Source: CAIKMD01 sp036490955 (GTDB lineage Bacteria > Pseudomonadota > Alphaproteobacteria > ATCC43930 > CGMCC-115725). From it: a stretch of 14,843 nt of DNA. The stretch is taken from contig DASXCX010000174.1 of the NCBI GenBank assembly GCA_036490955.1, positions 1 through 14,843 on the forward strand, given 5' to 3'. The notes beneath the pieces were generated by a model. It had not been told where the DNA came from. It made no database searches and was given only the letters and a program-made list of their open reading frames with translations. This document shows, in pieces, positions 1 to 7,098 of the stretch (positions are counted from its first letter, which is position 1; each line of letters begins with the position of its first letter). Position numbers and translations under genes: made by a program.

Positions 1-1030
1 AGGCGCCGAGGAATATGCGAATTACATCGATTTCCTCGTCGACGCCGAGCGTCTGGGCTTCGACGGCATCGGCGTCAACGAGCATCACCAGAATGCCTAT
101 GGGCTGATGCCGGCGCCCAACCTCATCGCCAGCGCGCTCATCCAGCGGACCAAGAAGATCAAGATCGCGATCCTCGGCCGCGCCTTGCCGCTGCAGGGCA
201 ATCCAATGAACATCGCGGAAGAATACGCGATGCTCGACAACCTCTCCCGCGGGCGCATCATCTGCGGTTTCGTGCGCGGCATCGGCGCCGAATATCACTC
301 GACCGGCGTCAATCCGTATTTCTCGCACGAGCGCTTCCACGAAGCGCACGACCTCATCATTCAGGCCTGGACAAAGCCCGGCCCCTTTCCCTTCGAAGGC
401 CAGCACTACAACATCCGCTACGTCAATTGCTGGCCGCGGCCGTATCAGAATCCGCATCCGCCGATCTGGATTCCGAGCCAGGGGTCGAGCGAGACCGTCG
501 CCTGGGCGGCCGATCCGGCGCGGAAATATCCGTTCCTCGTCACCTTTTCCGCGACCGATCTGGTCGTCCGCTATCTCAACACCTATCGCGATCAGGCGCG
601 GCAGTATGGTTATGAACCGGAGTCAGGACAATTTGGCTGGGCCTGCCCCGTCTACGTCGCAGACACCGACGAGCGCGCCAAGGCCGAGGCCGGCCACGCG
701 ATCGAGACGCTCTTCAACAACTATCTTCGCATGCCGATGGAGATGCTGCTCCCGCCCGGCTACACCTCGCTTAGTTCGCTAAAGAATTTCTTCAAGATGC
801 GCACCGCGGTCGCGTCGGGGATCAAGCCGACAGCCGACAGCCTCATCGCCAGCGGCACCGCGATCATCGGGAGCGCCAAGACGGTGCGAGCGAAGATCGA
901 AGAGGTGCGCGACAAAACCGGCCTCGGCATCCTCGTGCCGATGCTGCAATTCGGCGTGCTGCCCGACGATCTCGCCAAGCGCAACATGGAGATGTTCGCC
1001 AGCGAGGTCATGCCGCACCTGCGCGACTGA
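1..1030 (+). CDS. LLM class flavin-dependent oxidoreductase (5'-truncated by window edge)
   Basis: Luciferase-like monooxygenase family: cytoplasmic TIM-barrel enzymes that use reduced FMN and oxygen on small organic substrates. The frame is open to the left edge from base 2, giving 342 visible residues; the first ATG at base 107 is internal because family sequence continues upstream. Visible marks are an AERLGFDGIGVNEHH segment near the start (barrel strand with the family EHH-type motif), then the segments GRALPLQGNPMNIAEE and AMLDNLSRGRIICGFVRG typical of the phosphate/flavin region, and a C-terminal GSAKTVRAKIEEV helix. Family relatives include limonene monooxygenase, alkanal monooxygenase and alkanesulfonate monooxygenase; which substrate applies here cannot be told. 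It ends 101 bases before the convergent alpha/beta hydrolase gene. Only a few N-terminal residues appear to be missing. The family call is secure; the substrate is unknown. Confidence 0.92.
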   Translation, partial: GAEEYANYIDFLVDAERLGFDGIGVNEHHQNAYGLMPAPNLIASALIQRTKKIKIAILGRALPLQGNPMNIAEEYAMLDNLSRGRIICGFVRGIGAEYHSTGVNPYFSHERFHEAHDLIIQAWTKPGPFPFEGQHYNIRYVNCWPRPYQNPHPPIWIPSQGSSETVAWAADPARKYPFLVTFSATDLVVRYLNTYRDQARQYGYEPESGQFGWACPVYVADTDERAKAEAGHAIETLFNNYLRMPMEMLLPPGYTSLSSLKNFFKMRTAVASGIKPTADSLIASGTAIIGSAKTVRAKIEEVRDKTGLGILVPMLQFGVLPDDLAKRNMEMFASEVMPHLRD

Positions 1031-1038
1031 CACCATGC

Positions 1039-1064
1039 CGCGGACAAGGTGGGCCTTGTCTGCG
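1039..1064. terminator. Hairpin between convergent genes, possible terminator
   Basis: An inverted repeat with left arm CGCGGACAAGG at 1039-1049, a 4-base loop TGGG, and right arm CCTTGTCTGCG at 1054-1064 gives an 11-bp stem with one G-U pair. It starts 9 bases after the stop codon of the flavin oxidoreductase. No clear U-tract follows, so it may be only a 3'-end hairpin. The rest of the 1031-1131 gap shows nothing else. Confidence 0.5.
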
Positions 1065-1131
1065 CGCGTTCAAACGGAAAACCGATCGGGTGTGGATTCC
1101 CGCCGTCCGGAGACGCGACCGACGCTTGCGC

Positions 1132-2295
1132 CTACAAGCTCCGAAGGAAGTCGGTCATCGCGGTGCTGACCTCTGACGCGCGTTCCTGCTGCGTCCAATG
1201 ACCACAGCCCGGCAGCATGATCGGGGGCCGGAGCTTGGGAACCAGTGCCGGCTGGTTCGCGATGTCCTGGGAGAAAGCGCCGGCGACAAAATCACGCTCG
1301 CCCGCCATATACAAGGCGGGAACGCTCACCTTCGCTCCGCCAAGAGGAGCCAGCAACTCCCAGCCGCGATCGATGTTGCGCCACCAGGCGAGAGGGCCGC
1401 GGAAGCCGCTTTGCGCGAATTCCTCAACATAGACATCGATGTCTGACTCCGTGATCCAAGCCGGCAACGACGCTGGATCGCTTGTCAGAGCGCCCTTGCG
1501 CGGCACCATCCCGGCGCCAGCGAATCCCGCGCTCACGGAAGCCGGTCGGTCGCCCGACAGCGAGTAGAACTGGGAGCGGAAGGTGCGTCGCAAGTCGCGC
1601 GTGAGCGTCGCCTCCGCCTCGGGAGTCTGGAGGAAGAGCTGGTAGAACACGGCGTCCTCGGTCCGCGGCATGAGCGTCGTCGGTGGCCCCTTGTCGCCAA
1701 ACCCCCGCGAGCGGAACGGCGGGCTGAGAGCGATGACCGCACGAAAGATATCGGGGCGCAGGAGCGCCGCTTGCCATGCTATCGCCGCGCCGACGTCGTG
1801 ACCGGCGACCACCGCTTGCTTTGCACTCAGCGCATCGACGAGACCGACGATGTCGCCGATGTCGTCGAGAATCGTATACTTCTCCACCGCGTCGGGACGG
1901 TCGCTTCGCCCATAGCCGCGCAGATCGGGCGCCACCGCATGGAACCCCGCTTTCGCCAGCGCCGGAATCTGATGTCGCCAGGAATACCAGCACTCGGGAA
2001 AGCCATGGCAGAGAATGACAAGCGGACCTTCCCCTTGCTCGGCAACGTGCAAGCGGATGCCGTTCGTCTCGATCATGCGATGGGTCACCGCGGGCATTGC
2101 CGGATCCACCCAAGACGTCGGCTGAGCGCCGGCGCCGCTGTGTTCGGGGGCGGCGGCGATCGCCGGCGGCGCGAATGCGGCACCGGCGGCGAGCGCCCCC
2201 GCCGCCCAAAGCATGTCGCGCCGGGATAACGTCGCGTCTCGCGTTGCGCTGCTCCGTTGATCGTCGTGCGACTGAACTTTAGACATCACTGTCAT
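1132..2295 (-). CDS. Tat-exported alpha/beta hydrolase, soluble epoxide hydrolase-like
   Basis: A 387-residue alpha/beta-hydrolase of the epoxide hydrolase/haloalkane dehalogenase group. The N-terminus has a twin-arginine signal: SRRDML at residues 24-29, then a hydrophobic Ala-rich stretch to about residue 49, implying folded export to the periplasm. Core motifs in order: HGFPE (97-101, oxyanion region), GYGRSDRP (127-134), GHDVG (165-169) with nucleophile Asp167, acid Asp335 in GERD, and catalytic His366 in GCGHW. The cap keeps Tyr219 in FYQLFLQ, matching the first epoxide-activating tyrosine of soluble epoxide hydrolases, but the second position (WYRN in those enzymes) reads WWRN, with Trp305. 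It lies 4 bases downstream of the small isomerase-like gene on the same strand, so the two probably form an operon. Methionine 4 is an alternative start. The fold and triad are confident; epoxide versus haloacid/haloalkane or ester substrate is open. Confidence 0.92.
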   Translation of the reverse strand: MTVMSKVQSHDDQRSSATRDATLSRRDMLWAAGALAAGAAFAPPAIAAAPEHSGAGAQPTSWVDPAMPAVTHRMIETNGIRLHVAEQGEGPLVILCHGFPECWYSWRHQIPALAKAGFHAVAPDLRGYGRSDRPDAVEKYTILDDIGDIVGLVDALSAKQAVVAGHDVGAAIAWQAALLRPDIFRAVIALSPPFRSRGFGDKGPPTTLMPRTEDAVFYQLFLQTPEAEATLTRDLRRTFRSQFYSLSGDRPASVSAGFAGAGMVPRKGALTSDPASLPAWITESDIDVYVEEFAQSGFRGPLAWWRNIDRGWELLAPLGGAKVSVPALYMAGERDFVAGAFSQDIANQPALVPKLRPPIMLPGCGHWTQQERASEVSTAMTDFLRSL

Positions 2296-2299
2296 TCCG

Positions 2300-2713
2300 T
2301 CATTGCTGCGGCGCGGGATTAGCCATCAGCAAACCGAGGGGCATGAGCGGACCGACCGCGATGTACTCATGGTCCATGAGATTTTCCCTGCCCAGCGGCA
2401 GGTCTTCCATGATGGTTTGAGCCTCCGCGACGTCCTTGGTATCCAGCAGGAAGACGACCCCGCGGCCATCACCGCGTGAATACCATTCGCGAATCTTCCC
2501 CTTGAGATAGAGCTGCACGGTCGCCCGGATCTCAGCCGGCATAACGGCCATCACCTGCTCGCGCGTGACGCCGGGCCTCACGGCAAGGACGACGATCACG
2601 CCGCTGACTGTGGGCGATAAGGTCTGGGCCTGGGCGGTGGATGAGCTCATCGTGGACCTCGTTCCTATTAGGGCTAGGGTGAGTGCGAAGAAGAGGTTAC
2701 GGAGTGCTTTCAT
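2300..2713 (-). CDS. Small exported muconolactone isomerase-like / YCII-like ferredoxin-fold protein
   Basis: The frame is open up to an ATG at 2821 (173 residues). I prefer the ATG at 2713 (137 residues) because it begins a plausible Sec signal peptide: MKALRN, hydrophobic LFFALTLALIG, and an AQA cleavage site before QTLSP. It also leaves about 139 bases for the divergent promoters. A third option is ATG 2650, which has the best ribosome-binding site (GAGG 6 bases upstream) and would give a cytoplasmic protein starting MSSSTAQ. The mature part resembles dimeric alpha-beta barrel proteins (muconolactone isomerase/YCII type): a beta strand GVIVVLAVRPGV, a helix, a strand GVVFLLDTKDVAEAQ, then DLPLGRENLMDHEYIAVGPL, where the LP-x-G segment precedes a last strand. 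The role is unknown. It is followed after 4 bases by the exported epoxide hydrolase-like gene, so the pair may act on the same compound outside the cytoplasm. Existence is confident; start and function less so. Confidence 0.75.
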   Translation of the reverse strand: MKALRNLFFALTLALIGTRSTMSSSTAQAQTLSPTVSGVIVVLAVRPGVTREQVMAVMPAEIRATVQLYLKGKIREWYSRGDGRGVVFLLDTKDVAEAQTIMEDLPLGRENLMDHEYIAVGPLMPLGLLMANPAPQQ

Positions 2714-2813
2714 CGTTCTCGTTGCCGTGATCATGACGGGCTTCTTTGTTCGCAGTTGCCGGGAGCTCTTGCCGCTAGATGTACGACGGCGGAATGTTGT
2801 TCGTGCCATCGAT

Positions 2814-2846
2814 TTGTTCACATATGATGTTCACAAATGAACAGGA
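2814..2846. promoter_or_regulatory. Candidate operator between divergent isomerase-like gene and LysR gene
   Basis: An AT-rich island in GC-rich DNA just upstream of the LysR start carries TGTTCAC twice as a direct repeat (2815-2821 and 2828-2834, 13 bases apart). The second copy forms a perfect inverted repeat with TGAACA: TGTTCA-CAAA-TGAACA at 2828-2843. A further TTGTTC lies at 2797-2802, and TATGAT at 2823-2828 resembles a -10 box. The palindrome ends 9 bases before the LysR ATG and overlaps its AGGA ribosome-binding site, so a bound protein could block lysR expression. LysR proteins commonly autoregulate from such divergent spacers; that this site is theirs is inference. Confidence 0.5.
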
Positions 2847-2852
2847 CGGCTC

Positions 2853-3758
2853 ATGAGCTGGCAGTGGGATGACATTCGCTTCTTCCTCGCCGTGGCACGC
2901 GCCGGCAGCCTGTCGGGAGCGGCGCGCACTTTGGGTGTCGGTCACGTGACCGTGGGGCGACGGATCACGCTGCTCGAGAATCAACTCGGCGTGACGCTGC
3001 TGAACCGGACCCCGGACGGCTTTGTGGCGACGTCGGCCGGAGAGACCATCCTGCGCCAATGCGCCGCGATGGAGAGCGCCGCCCTCGATCTCGAGCGCAT
3101 TGTCGCCGGACGCGACGCACTTCTCACCGGCTCGGTTCGGGTGACGACGACCGAGGGGCTCGCTTATCAGTTGGTCGCGCCCGCAATCGCAGCGCTGCGC
3201 AAAGCCCATTCGGAGTTGCGGGTCGATTTGATCGCTGGCGTTCGCTCGCTCGATATCGCGCGCCGCGAAGCTGACCTTGCGGTCAGATTCGCGCGGCCGT
3301 CGGCTTCGGATCTCGTTTGTCGCAAACTAGGTGACGTCGCCTTCTCGCTCTACGCGTCGAAGCGCTATTTGGCGAGCAAGGGGATCCCGAAACAAGGCCA
3401 GGGATTGGCGGGTTTCGACCTTATCACCTTCACGGGCGCGCCGGCCGCGATGAGCCCTATTTTCATGGGCGAGCCGCTCGACGGTGCGCGGATAGCGCTG
3501 CGCTGTGACAATCCTCTCATCCAGCTTCGGGCTGCCGCGACCGAAGGGGGCATTGCCGAAGCCGCCTGCTTTCTCGGCGACACCACGCCTGATCTGGTCC
3601 GCGTTTGGCCCGACAAAGCGCCGGCGCGCCGCACGGTGTGGCTGATCATGCATCAGGATATGCGGCGCGCCGCACGCATCCGAGCCGTCTCGAGCGCGAT
3701 TACCGAGGCGTTCCGCCGCCAGAAACGAATCTTGGAGCAAGGCATAGCGGCAGGATAA
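2853..3758 (+). CDS. LysR-type transcriptional regulator
   Basis: A 301-residue protein of usual LysR length. Residues 3-65 are the winged helix-turn-helix: WDDIRFFLAVARAGSLSGAA, then a recognition helix around HVTVGRRITLLENQLG, then LLNRTPDGFVATSAGE. Residues from about 90 form the periplasmic-binding-protein-like effector domain, including VRVTTTEGLAYQLVAPAIAAL and a DLAVRFARP segment. The WQWDDIRFFLAVAR start and a shortened effector domain resemble the group often annotated as LysR regulators of small oxidative or detoxification genes. Start ATG 2853 follows AGGACGG. It is divergent from the isomerase-like/hydrolase pair, the arrangement in which LysR proteins usually control the divergent unit with a small-molecule co-inducer. 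It could also act on the downstream MetE-like run, but a hairpin and 130 bases separate them. The effector is unknown. Confidence 0.94.
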   Translation: MSWQWDDIRFFLAVARAGSLSGAARTLGVGHVTVGRRITLLENQLGVTLLNRTPDGFVATSAGETILRQCAAMESAALDLERIVAGRDALLTGSVRVTTTEGLAYQLVAPAIAALRKAHSELRVDLIAGVRSLDIARREADLAVRFARPSASDLVCRKLGDVAFSLYASKRYLASKGIPKQGQGLAGFDLITFTGAPAAMSPIFMGEPLDGARIALRCDNPLIQLRAAATEGGIAEAACFLGDTTPDLVRVWPDKAPARRTVWLIMHQDMRRAARIRAVSSAITEAFRRQKRILEQGIAAG

Positions 3759-3802
3759 TCGACGCTGCTCCGGGCACGTACTTATGTGGGTGCACATCTA
3801 GC

Positions 3803-3828
3803 GCGACACCCTGAACAGGGGTCGCTTT
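3803..3828 (+). terminator. Hairpin downstream of lysR, possible terminator
   Basis: GCGACACCCT at 3803-3812 pairs with AGGGGTCGC at 3817-3825 around a GAAC loop, with one bulged A; TTT follows. It lies 44 bases after the LysR stop and before the leader of the MetE-like run, so it would separate the two transcripts. The T-tract is short, so termination is only likely. Confidence 0.5.
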
Positions 3829-3845
3829 CCGCAGAATGTGGTTGT

Positions 3846-3864
3846 GCGCGGGGATGATCCGCGC
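3846..3864 (+). promoter_or_regulatory. Inverted repeat in the leader of the MetE-like/SBP operon
   Basis: GCGCGG (3846-3851) and CCGCGC (3859-3864) form a perfect 6-bp inverted repeat around a 7-base GGATGAT centre, 24 bases before the first ATG of the operon. TTGTGC at 3842-3847 just before it resembles a -35 box, but no convincing -10 is seen. It could be an operator or a leader hairpin. A strong GGGAGG ribosome-binding site follows at 3877-3882. Such repeats also arise by chance in GC-rich DNA, so this is tentative. Confidence 0.3.
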
Positions 3865-3888
3865 TCACCATAGGGCGGGAGGAAAAAA

Positions 3889-4929
3889 ATGGCGCATAAC
3901 GTTCATATCGTCGGCAGCGTGCCGCTGGTCGATGCCGAACAAGTCTTCACCACCCTTGCCGGCGCGCTCGGTCCGGCGCTGAAGCGCATCCCCGACGGCG
4001 AGACCGGCGAGCGCTTGAGCTGGGTCGGTTGGCTGAGCCGTGTCTTTGCCGCCGTCCCGCAATTGGAGCTCACCGACGAAACCTGGCGCGTCCATGAGGC
4101 AGCGAGCGGGCATCGCCTCTATCGCCTCAAGCCGGGCGCGAAGGTTGCCGACATTCGCTTCGACACCCTGCCCTATGGCGAGTTCGCGATGCAATCCTAC
4201 GCCGTCTTCAAACGGCTGCGCGACGCCGACAAGATCCCGTCGGCCACGAAATTCCAGGTCGATTTCGCGCCGGCGCATTCGGCGGCGCGCTCCCATGTCG
4301 TCGAGAGCCTAATGCCCGAGCTGGAACCGATTTTCAACGACGCGATCATGCGCGAGATCGACCGCATTTCGGCGGCGATCCCGCATCAAGATCTCGCCTT
4401 TCAGTTCGACGCCGCTTCCGCGGTGTTCAACATCTTGCAAACAGGGAACTTCGGCCGCCACGGCAAGACCAAGGACGAGGCGGCACAGAATTTCACCGAG
4501 CTGCTGGCCGAGCTCGGTAATCGTGTGCCGGCCGATGTCGATCTGCTCTATCACTTCTGCTACGGCGATAACAACCACCGCCATTCGGTCGAACCGATCG
4601 ATATGAGCGATATGACCGATATGGCCAACCGCCTCACACGCGCGGTGAAGCGCCCGATCAACCTCATCCACATGCCGGTGCCGCGCGACCGAGGCGACGA
4701 CGCCTATTTCGCGCCGCTGAAAAATCTACGGCTCGCGCCGCAGACCGAGATCGCGCTCGGCCTCGTCCATCTGACCGGCGGGCTCGACGGCATCAGGCAG
4801 CGCGTGGCGACCGCGCGCCGCCATCTCGGTAGTTTTGCCGTCGCGACGGAGTGCGGTTTCGGCCGCCGCCCACCCGAGACGATGCCGGCCCTGATCCAGC
4901 TCCACGCCGACGCGGCAAAGCTCGATTGA
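3889..4929 (+). CDS. MetE/UROD-fold protein, His-variant zinc site (protein A)
   Basis: A 346-residue cytoplasmic protein without signal peptide, related to the catalytic C-terminal half of cobalamin-independent methionine synthase, where a zinc ion activates a thiol. Marks: N-terminal GSVP (9-12), RIPDGETGER (33-42) resembling the family DGE segment, YHFCYGD with His222 and Cys224, and ATECGFGRR with Cys322. At the third ligand position, 61 residues before the last Cys (as Glu665 to Cys726 in E. coli MetE), there is His261 in LIHMPVPRD instead of Glu; the following PR matches the PR after the Glu in the canonical copies E and F. Start ATG 3889 follows GGGAGG. It heads an eight-gene run, with SBP1 starting 10 bases after its stop. 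It is a close paralogue of protein B (9272), with the same length and landmark numbering. The reaction is unknown; methyl or alkyl transfer to a thiol, or C-S cleavage, are family-based guesses. Confidence 0.88.
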   Translation: MAHNVHIVGSVPLVDAEQVFTTLAGALGPALKRIPDGETGERLSWVGWLSRVFAAVPQLELTDETWRVHEAASGHRLYRLKPGAKVADIRFDTLPYGEFAMQSYAVFKRLRDADKIPSATKFQVDFAPAHSAARSHVVESLMPELEPIFNDAIMREIDRISAAIPHQDLAFQFDAASAVFNILQTGNFGRHGKTKDEAAQNFTELLAELGNRVPADVDLLYHFCYGDNNHRHSVEPIDMSDMTDMANRLTRAVKRPINLIHMPVPRDRGDDAYFAPLKNLRLAPQTEIALGLVHLTGGLDGIRQRVATARRHLGSFAVATECGFGRRPPETMPALIQLHADAAKLD

Positions 4930-4939
4930 GGCGCGGGCG

Positions 4940-5938
4940 ATGCGCAAACACCTTGCATTCGCGATTGCCGTCCTCTTCCTCGTTCCTCTCGGCGGCCGCG
5001 CCGATCCGCCGGCGATCCGCCTCGCCTGGTCGGTGATGCCGGGCGAGCTCGCGCCGGTGATCTTTGCCAGCCATCCCGAGCTCGCGCGGAACAACGGCAA
5101 GACTTATGCGTTCTCGCCGGTCCATATCACGGCGAGCCCGCAGATGATCCAGGGCCTCGCCGCCAACGAGATCGACATCGCCGCGTTTGCCTTTTCGAGC
5201 TTTCCGCTCGCCGTGCAGAACGCGGGCATGACGGATCTGCGCATCATCGCCGATGAATCGCAGGACGGCGCACCGGACTACTACACCGACGAATCGAAGG
5301 TGCGGAACGATAGCGGCATCGCGAAGGTCGAGGACCTCAAAGGCAAGGTGCTGGCGACGACCGGCTTCGGTGCAGCGAGCGATATCGCCCTGCGCGCGAT
5401 GCTGACGCGGCATGGGCTCAATCCGACCAAGGACGTGACCATCATCCAGGCCGCCTATGCGAATATGCCGGCGATCCTCAAGGAGCATAAGGCCGATCTG
5501 GTCACCGCCATTCCGCCTTTCGCTTTCGATCCCGACCTTACCGCGATCTCGCACACGCTCTTCACGGGCAAGGACGCGATGGGCCCAACCGAGAAGATCT
5601 TCTGGGCCGCGAAAAAGGACTTCCTTGCCGGCAACCGCGCCGCGATGATCGATTTCATGACCGATTTCATGCGCGCGCAGCGCTGGTTCCTCGACCCGGC
5701 GAACCGCGCCACCGCCTTGCAGATCGTCACCGCCTTCACCAAAGCCTCACCCGCCCTCTACGATTACATCTGGACGCGGCGCGATTATTTCCGTGATCCG
5801 CGCGGCATGCCCAATCTCGATGCGCTGCAGCATTCGATTGACGTGCAGGTCGAGCTCGGCATCCTCAAAGCGCCGCTCGATGTCAAAGCCTATTCCGATC
5901 TGTCGCTCGTCCAGGAAGCCGTGGCACGGCTCGATTAG
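4940..5938 (+). CDS. ABC transporter substrate-binding protein, NMT1/SsuA-like (SBP1)
   Basis: A 332-residue exported protein. Residues 1-21 are a Sec signal peptide (MRKHLAF, hydrophobic core, GGRA before DPP). The mature part has the type II periplasmic-binding fold of the nitrate/sulfonate/taurine group: the first strand AIRLAWSVMPG, the segment QGLAANEIDIAAFAFSSFPL, KVEDLKGKVLATTGFGAASD (the hallmark VEDLKGK segment with a following Gly-rich ligand loop), and RHGLNPTKDVTIIQA leading to the second lobe. The C-terminus AYSDLSLVQEAVARL is shared in form with SBP2 and SBP4. It lies 10 bases after MetE-like A, with GAGG overlapping that gene's stop as ribosome-binding site, so translational coupling is likely. 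It would bind a small solute in the periplasm for an ABC importer, but no permease or ATPase is in the window. The ligand is unknown. Confidence 0.9.
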   Translation: MRKHLAFAIAVLFLVPLGGRADPPAIRLAWSVMPGELAPVIFASHPELARNNGKTYAFSPVHITASPQMIQGLAANEIDIAAFAFSSFPLAVQNAGMTDLRIIADESQDGAPDYYTDESKVRNDSGIAKVEDLKGKVLATTGFGAASDIALRAMLTRHGLNPTKDVTIIQAAYANMPAILKEHKADLVTAIPPFAFDPDLTAISHTLFTGKDAMGPTEKIFWAAKKDFLAGNRAAMIDFMTDFMRAQRWFLDPANRATALQIVTAFTKASPALYDYIWTRRDYFRDPRGMPNLDALQHSIDVQVELGILKAPLDVKAYSDLSLVQEAVARLD

Positions 5939-5964
5939 GCTGCGCCAAAACAAGGGAGGCAGCG

Positions 5965-7086
5965 ATGCCCGATGCTCCGATCAACCCGCCCTTCCACGCC
6001 GATCACGTCGGCAGCATGCTCAGGCCGGCAGTGCTGCTGCAGGCACGGCGCGATCACCGCGAGGGCAAGGTCACCGCTGCTGCGCTGCGGACGATCGAGG
6101 ACGCGGCGATCCGCGATGCCGTCGCCCTGCAAGAGCGTGTCGGCTTGCAAGCGATCACCGATGGCGAATTCCGTCGCAACAATTGGCGCGACCGCTTCTT
6201 TGAGCGCACGGACGGCTATAGCGAAGACAAGATACAAAGCTCGTTCATCTTCACCGAATATTCCGGGACGCAGCGCCCAGGCATGCCGGTGACCGTGGCG
6301 GTCGGCACGCTGAAACGCCGCAATCCCATCACTGCCGATGATTTCGCCTCGCTGCAGAAGCTCACCAAGCGCACCGCGAAAGCGACCATCCCGTCGCCCA
6401 CGGTCAACCACTTCTTCACCGGCGACAAAGGTCTCGCGAAATCCCCCTATGCCGGCGACCGCAAGCGCTACCTCGCCGATATCGCCGCGATCTATCGCCA
6501 GGAAATCGGGATGCTCGCAGAACTCGGCTGTAAATATCTCCAGGTCGACGAGGTGCCGCTCGCCGTGCTGTGCGACCCGAAGAACCGGGCCATCGTCGAA
6601 GCGCGCGGCGAGAATGCGCAGCAATTGATCGACGATTACATCGACCTGATCAACGATGCGATCCGCGACCGGCCCAAGGACATGACGCTCTGCGTCCATC
6701 TTTGCCGCGGCAACCAGGGCCACGGCCAAGCGGACGGCGGTTACGATCCGGTGGCCGAGCGGCTGTTCCAGCGCCTCGCGTTCGACGGCTTCTTCCTGGA
6801 ATACGACACGCCGCGCGCCGGCGATTTCCAGCCGCTGCGCTTCGTGCCGAAAGACAAGGTCGTCGTCCTCGGCCTGATGAGCACCAAACTGAAAGAGCTC
6901 GAGCCGGTCGATGAGCTGAAGCGGCGCGTCGACGAGGCGTCGCGCTATGTCGACATGGCGCGGCTCTGTCTCAGCCCGCAATGCGGCTTCGCCTCGAGCG
7001 CCGAGGTCGATCGCTTCACAGTGGACGACGAGGAGCGCAAGCTTTCCCACCTCGTCGGCGCCGCGAGCCAGATTTGGAAGAACTGA
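5965..7086 (+). CDS. Cobalamin-independent methionine synthase-like protein, canonical zinc site (protein E)
   Basis: A 373-residue cytoplasmic protein equivalent to the C-terminal catalytic barrel of MetE alone; the N-terminal folate-binding half of full MetE (about 750 residues in total) is absent. Marks: HADHVGSMLRP (11-21), ITDGEFRRNNW (64-74), VHLCRGN with His245 and Cys247, FLEYDTPR with Glu279, and PQCGFAS with Cys340. This is the complete HxC/E/C zinc set of the family. It resembles the YxjG/YxjH-type short MetE homologues, some of which transfer methyl groups to homocysteine from donors other than polyglutamyl folate, while relatives such as epoxyalkane:coenzyme M transferase use other thiols. 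A strong GGGAGG ribosome-binding site precedes ATG 5965, and MetE-like C follows after 12 bases. It has no dedicated SBP after it. Whether it makes methionine or another thioether is not visible. Confidence 0.9.
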   Translation: MPDAPINPPFHADHVGSMLRPAVLLQARRDHREGKVTAAALRTIEDAAIRDAVALQERVGLQAITDGEFRRNNWRDRFFERTDGYSEDKIQSSFIFTEYSGTQRPGMPVTVAVGTLKRRNPITADDFASLQKLTKRTAKATIPSPTVNHFFTGDKGLAKSPYAGDRKRYLADIAAIYRQEIGMLAELGCKYLQVDEVPLAVLCDPKNRAIVEARGENAQQLIDDYIDLINDAIRDRPKDMTLCVHLCRGNQGHGQADGGYDPVAERLFQRLAFDGFFLEYDTPRAGDFQPLRFVPKDKVVVLGLMSTKLKELEPVDELKRRVDEASRYVDMARLCLSPQCGFASSAEVDRFTVDDEERKLSHLVGAASQIWKN

Positions 7087-7098
7087 GGGGACCCGAAG

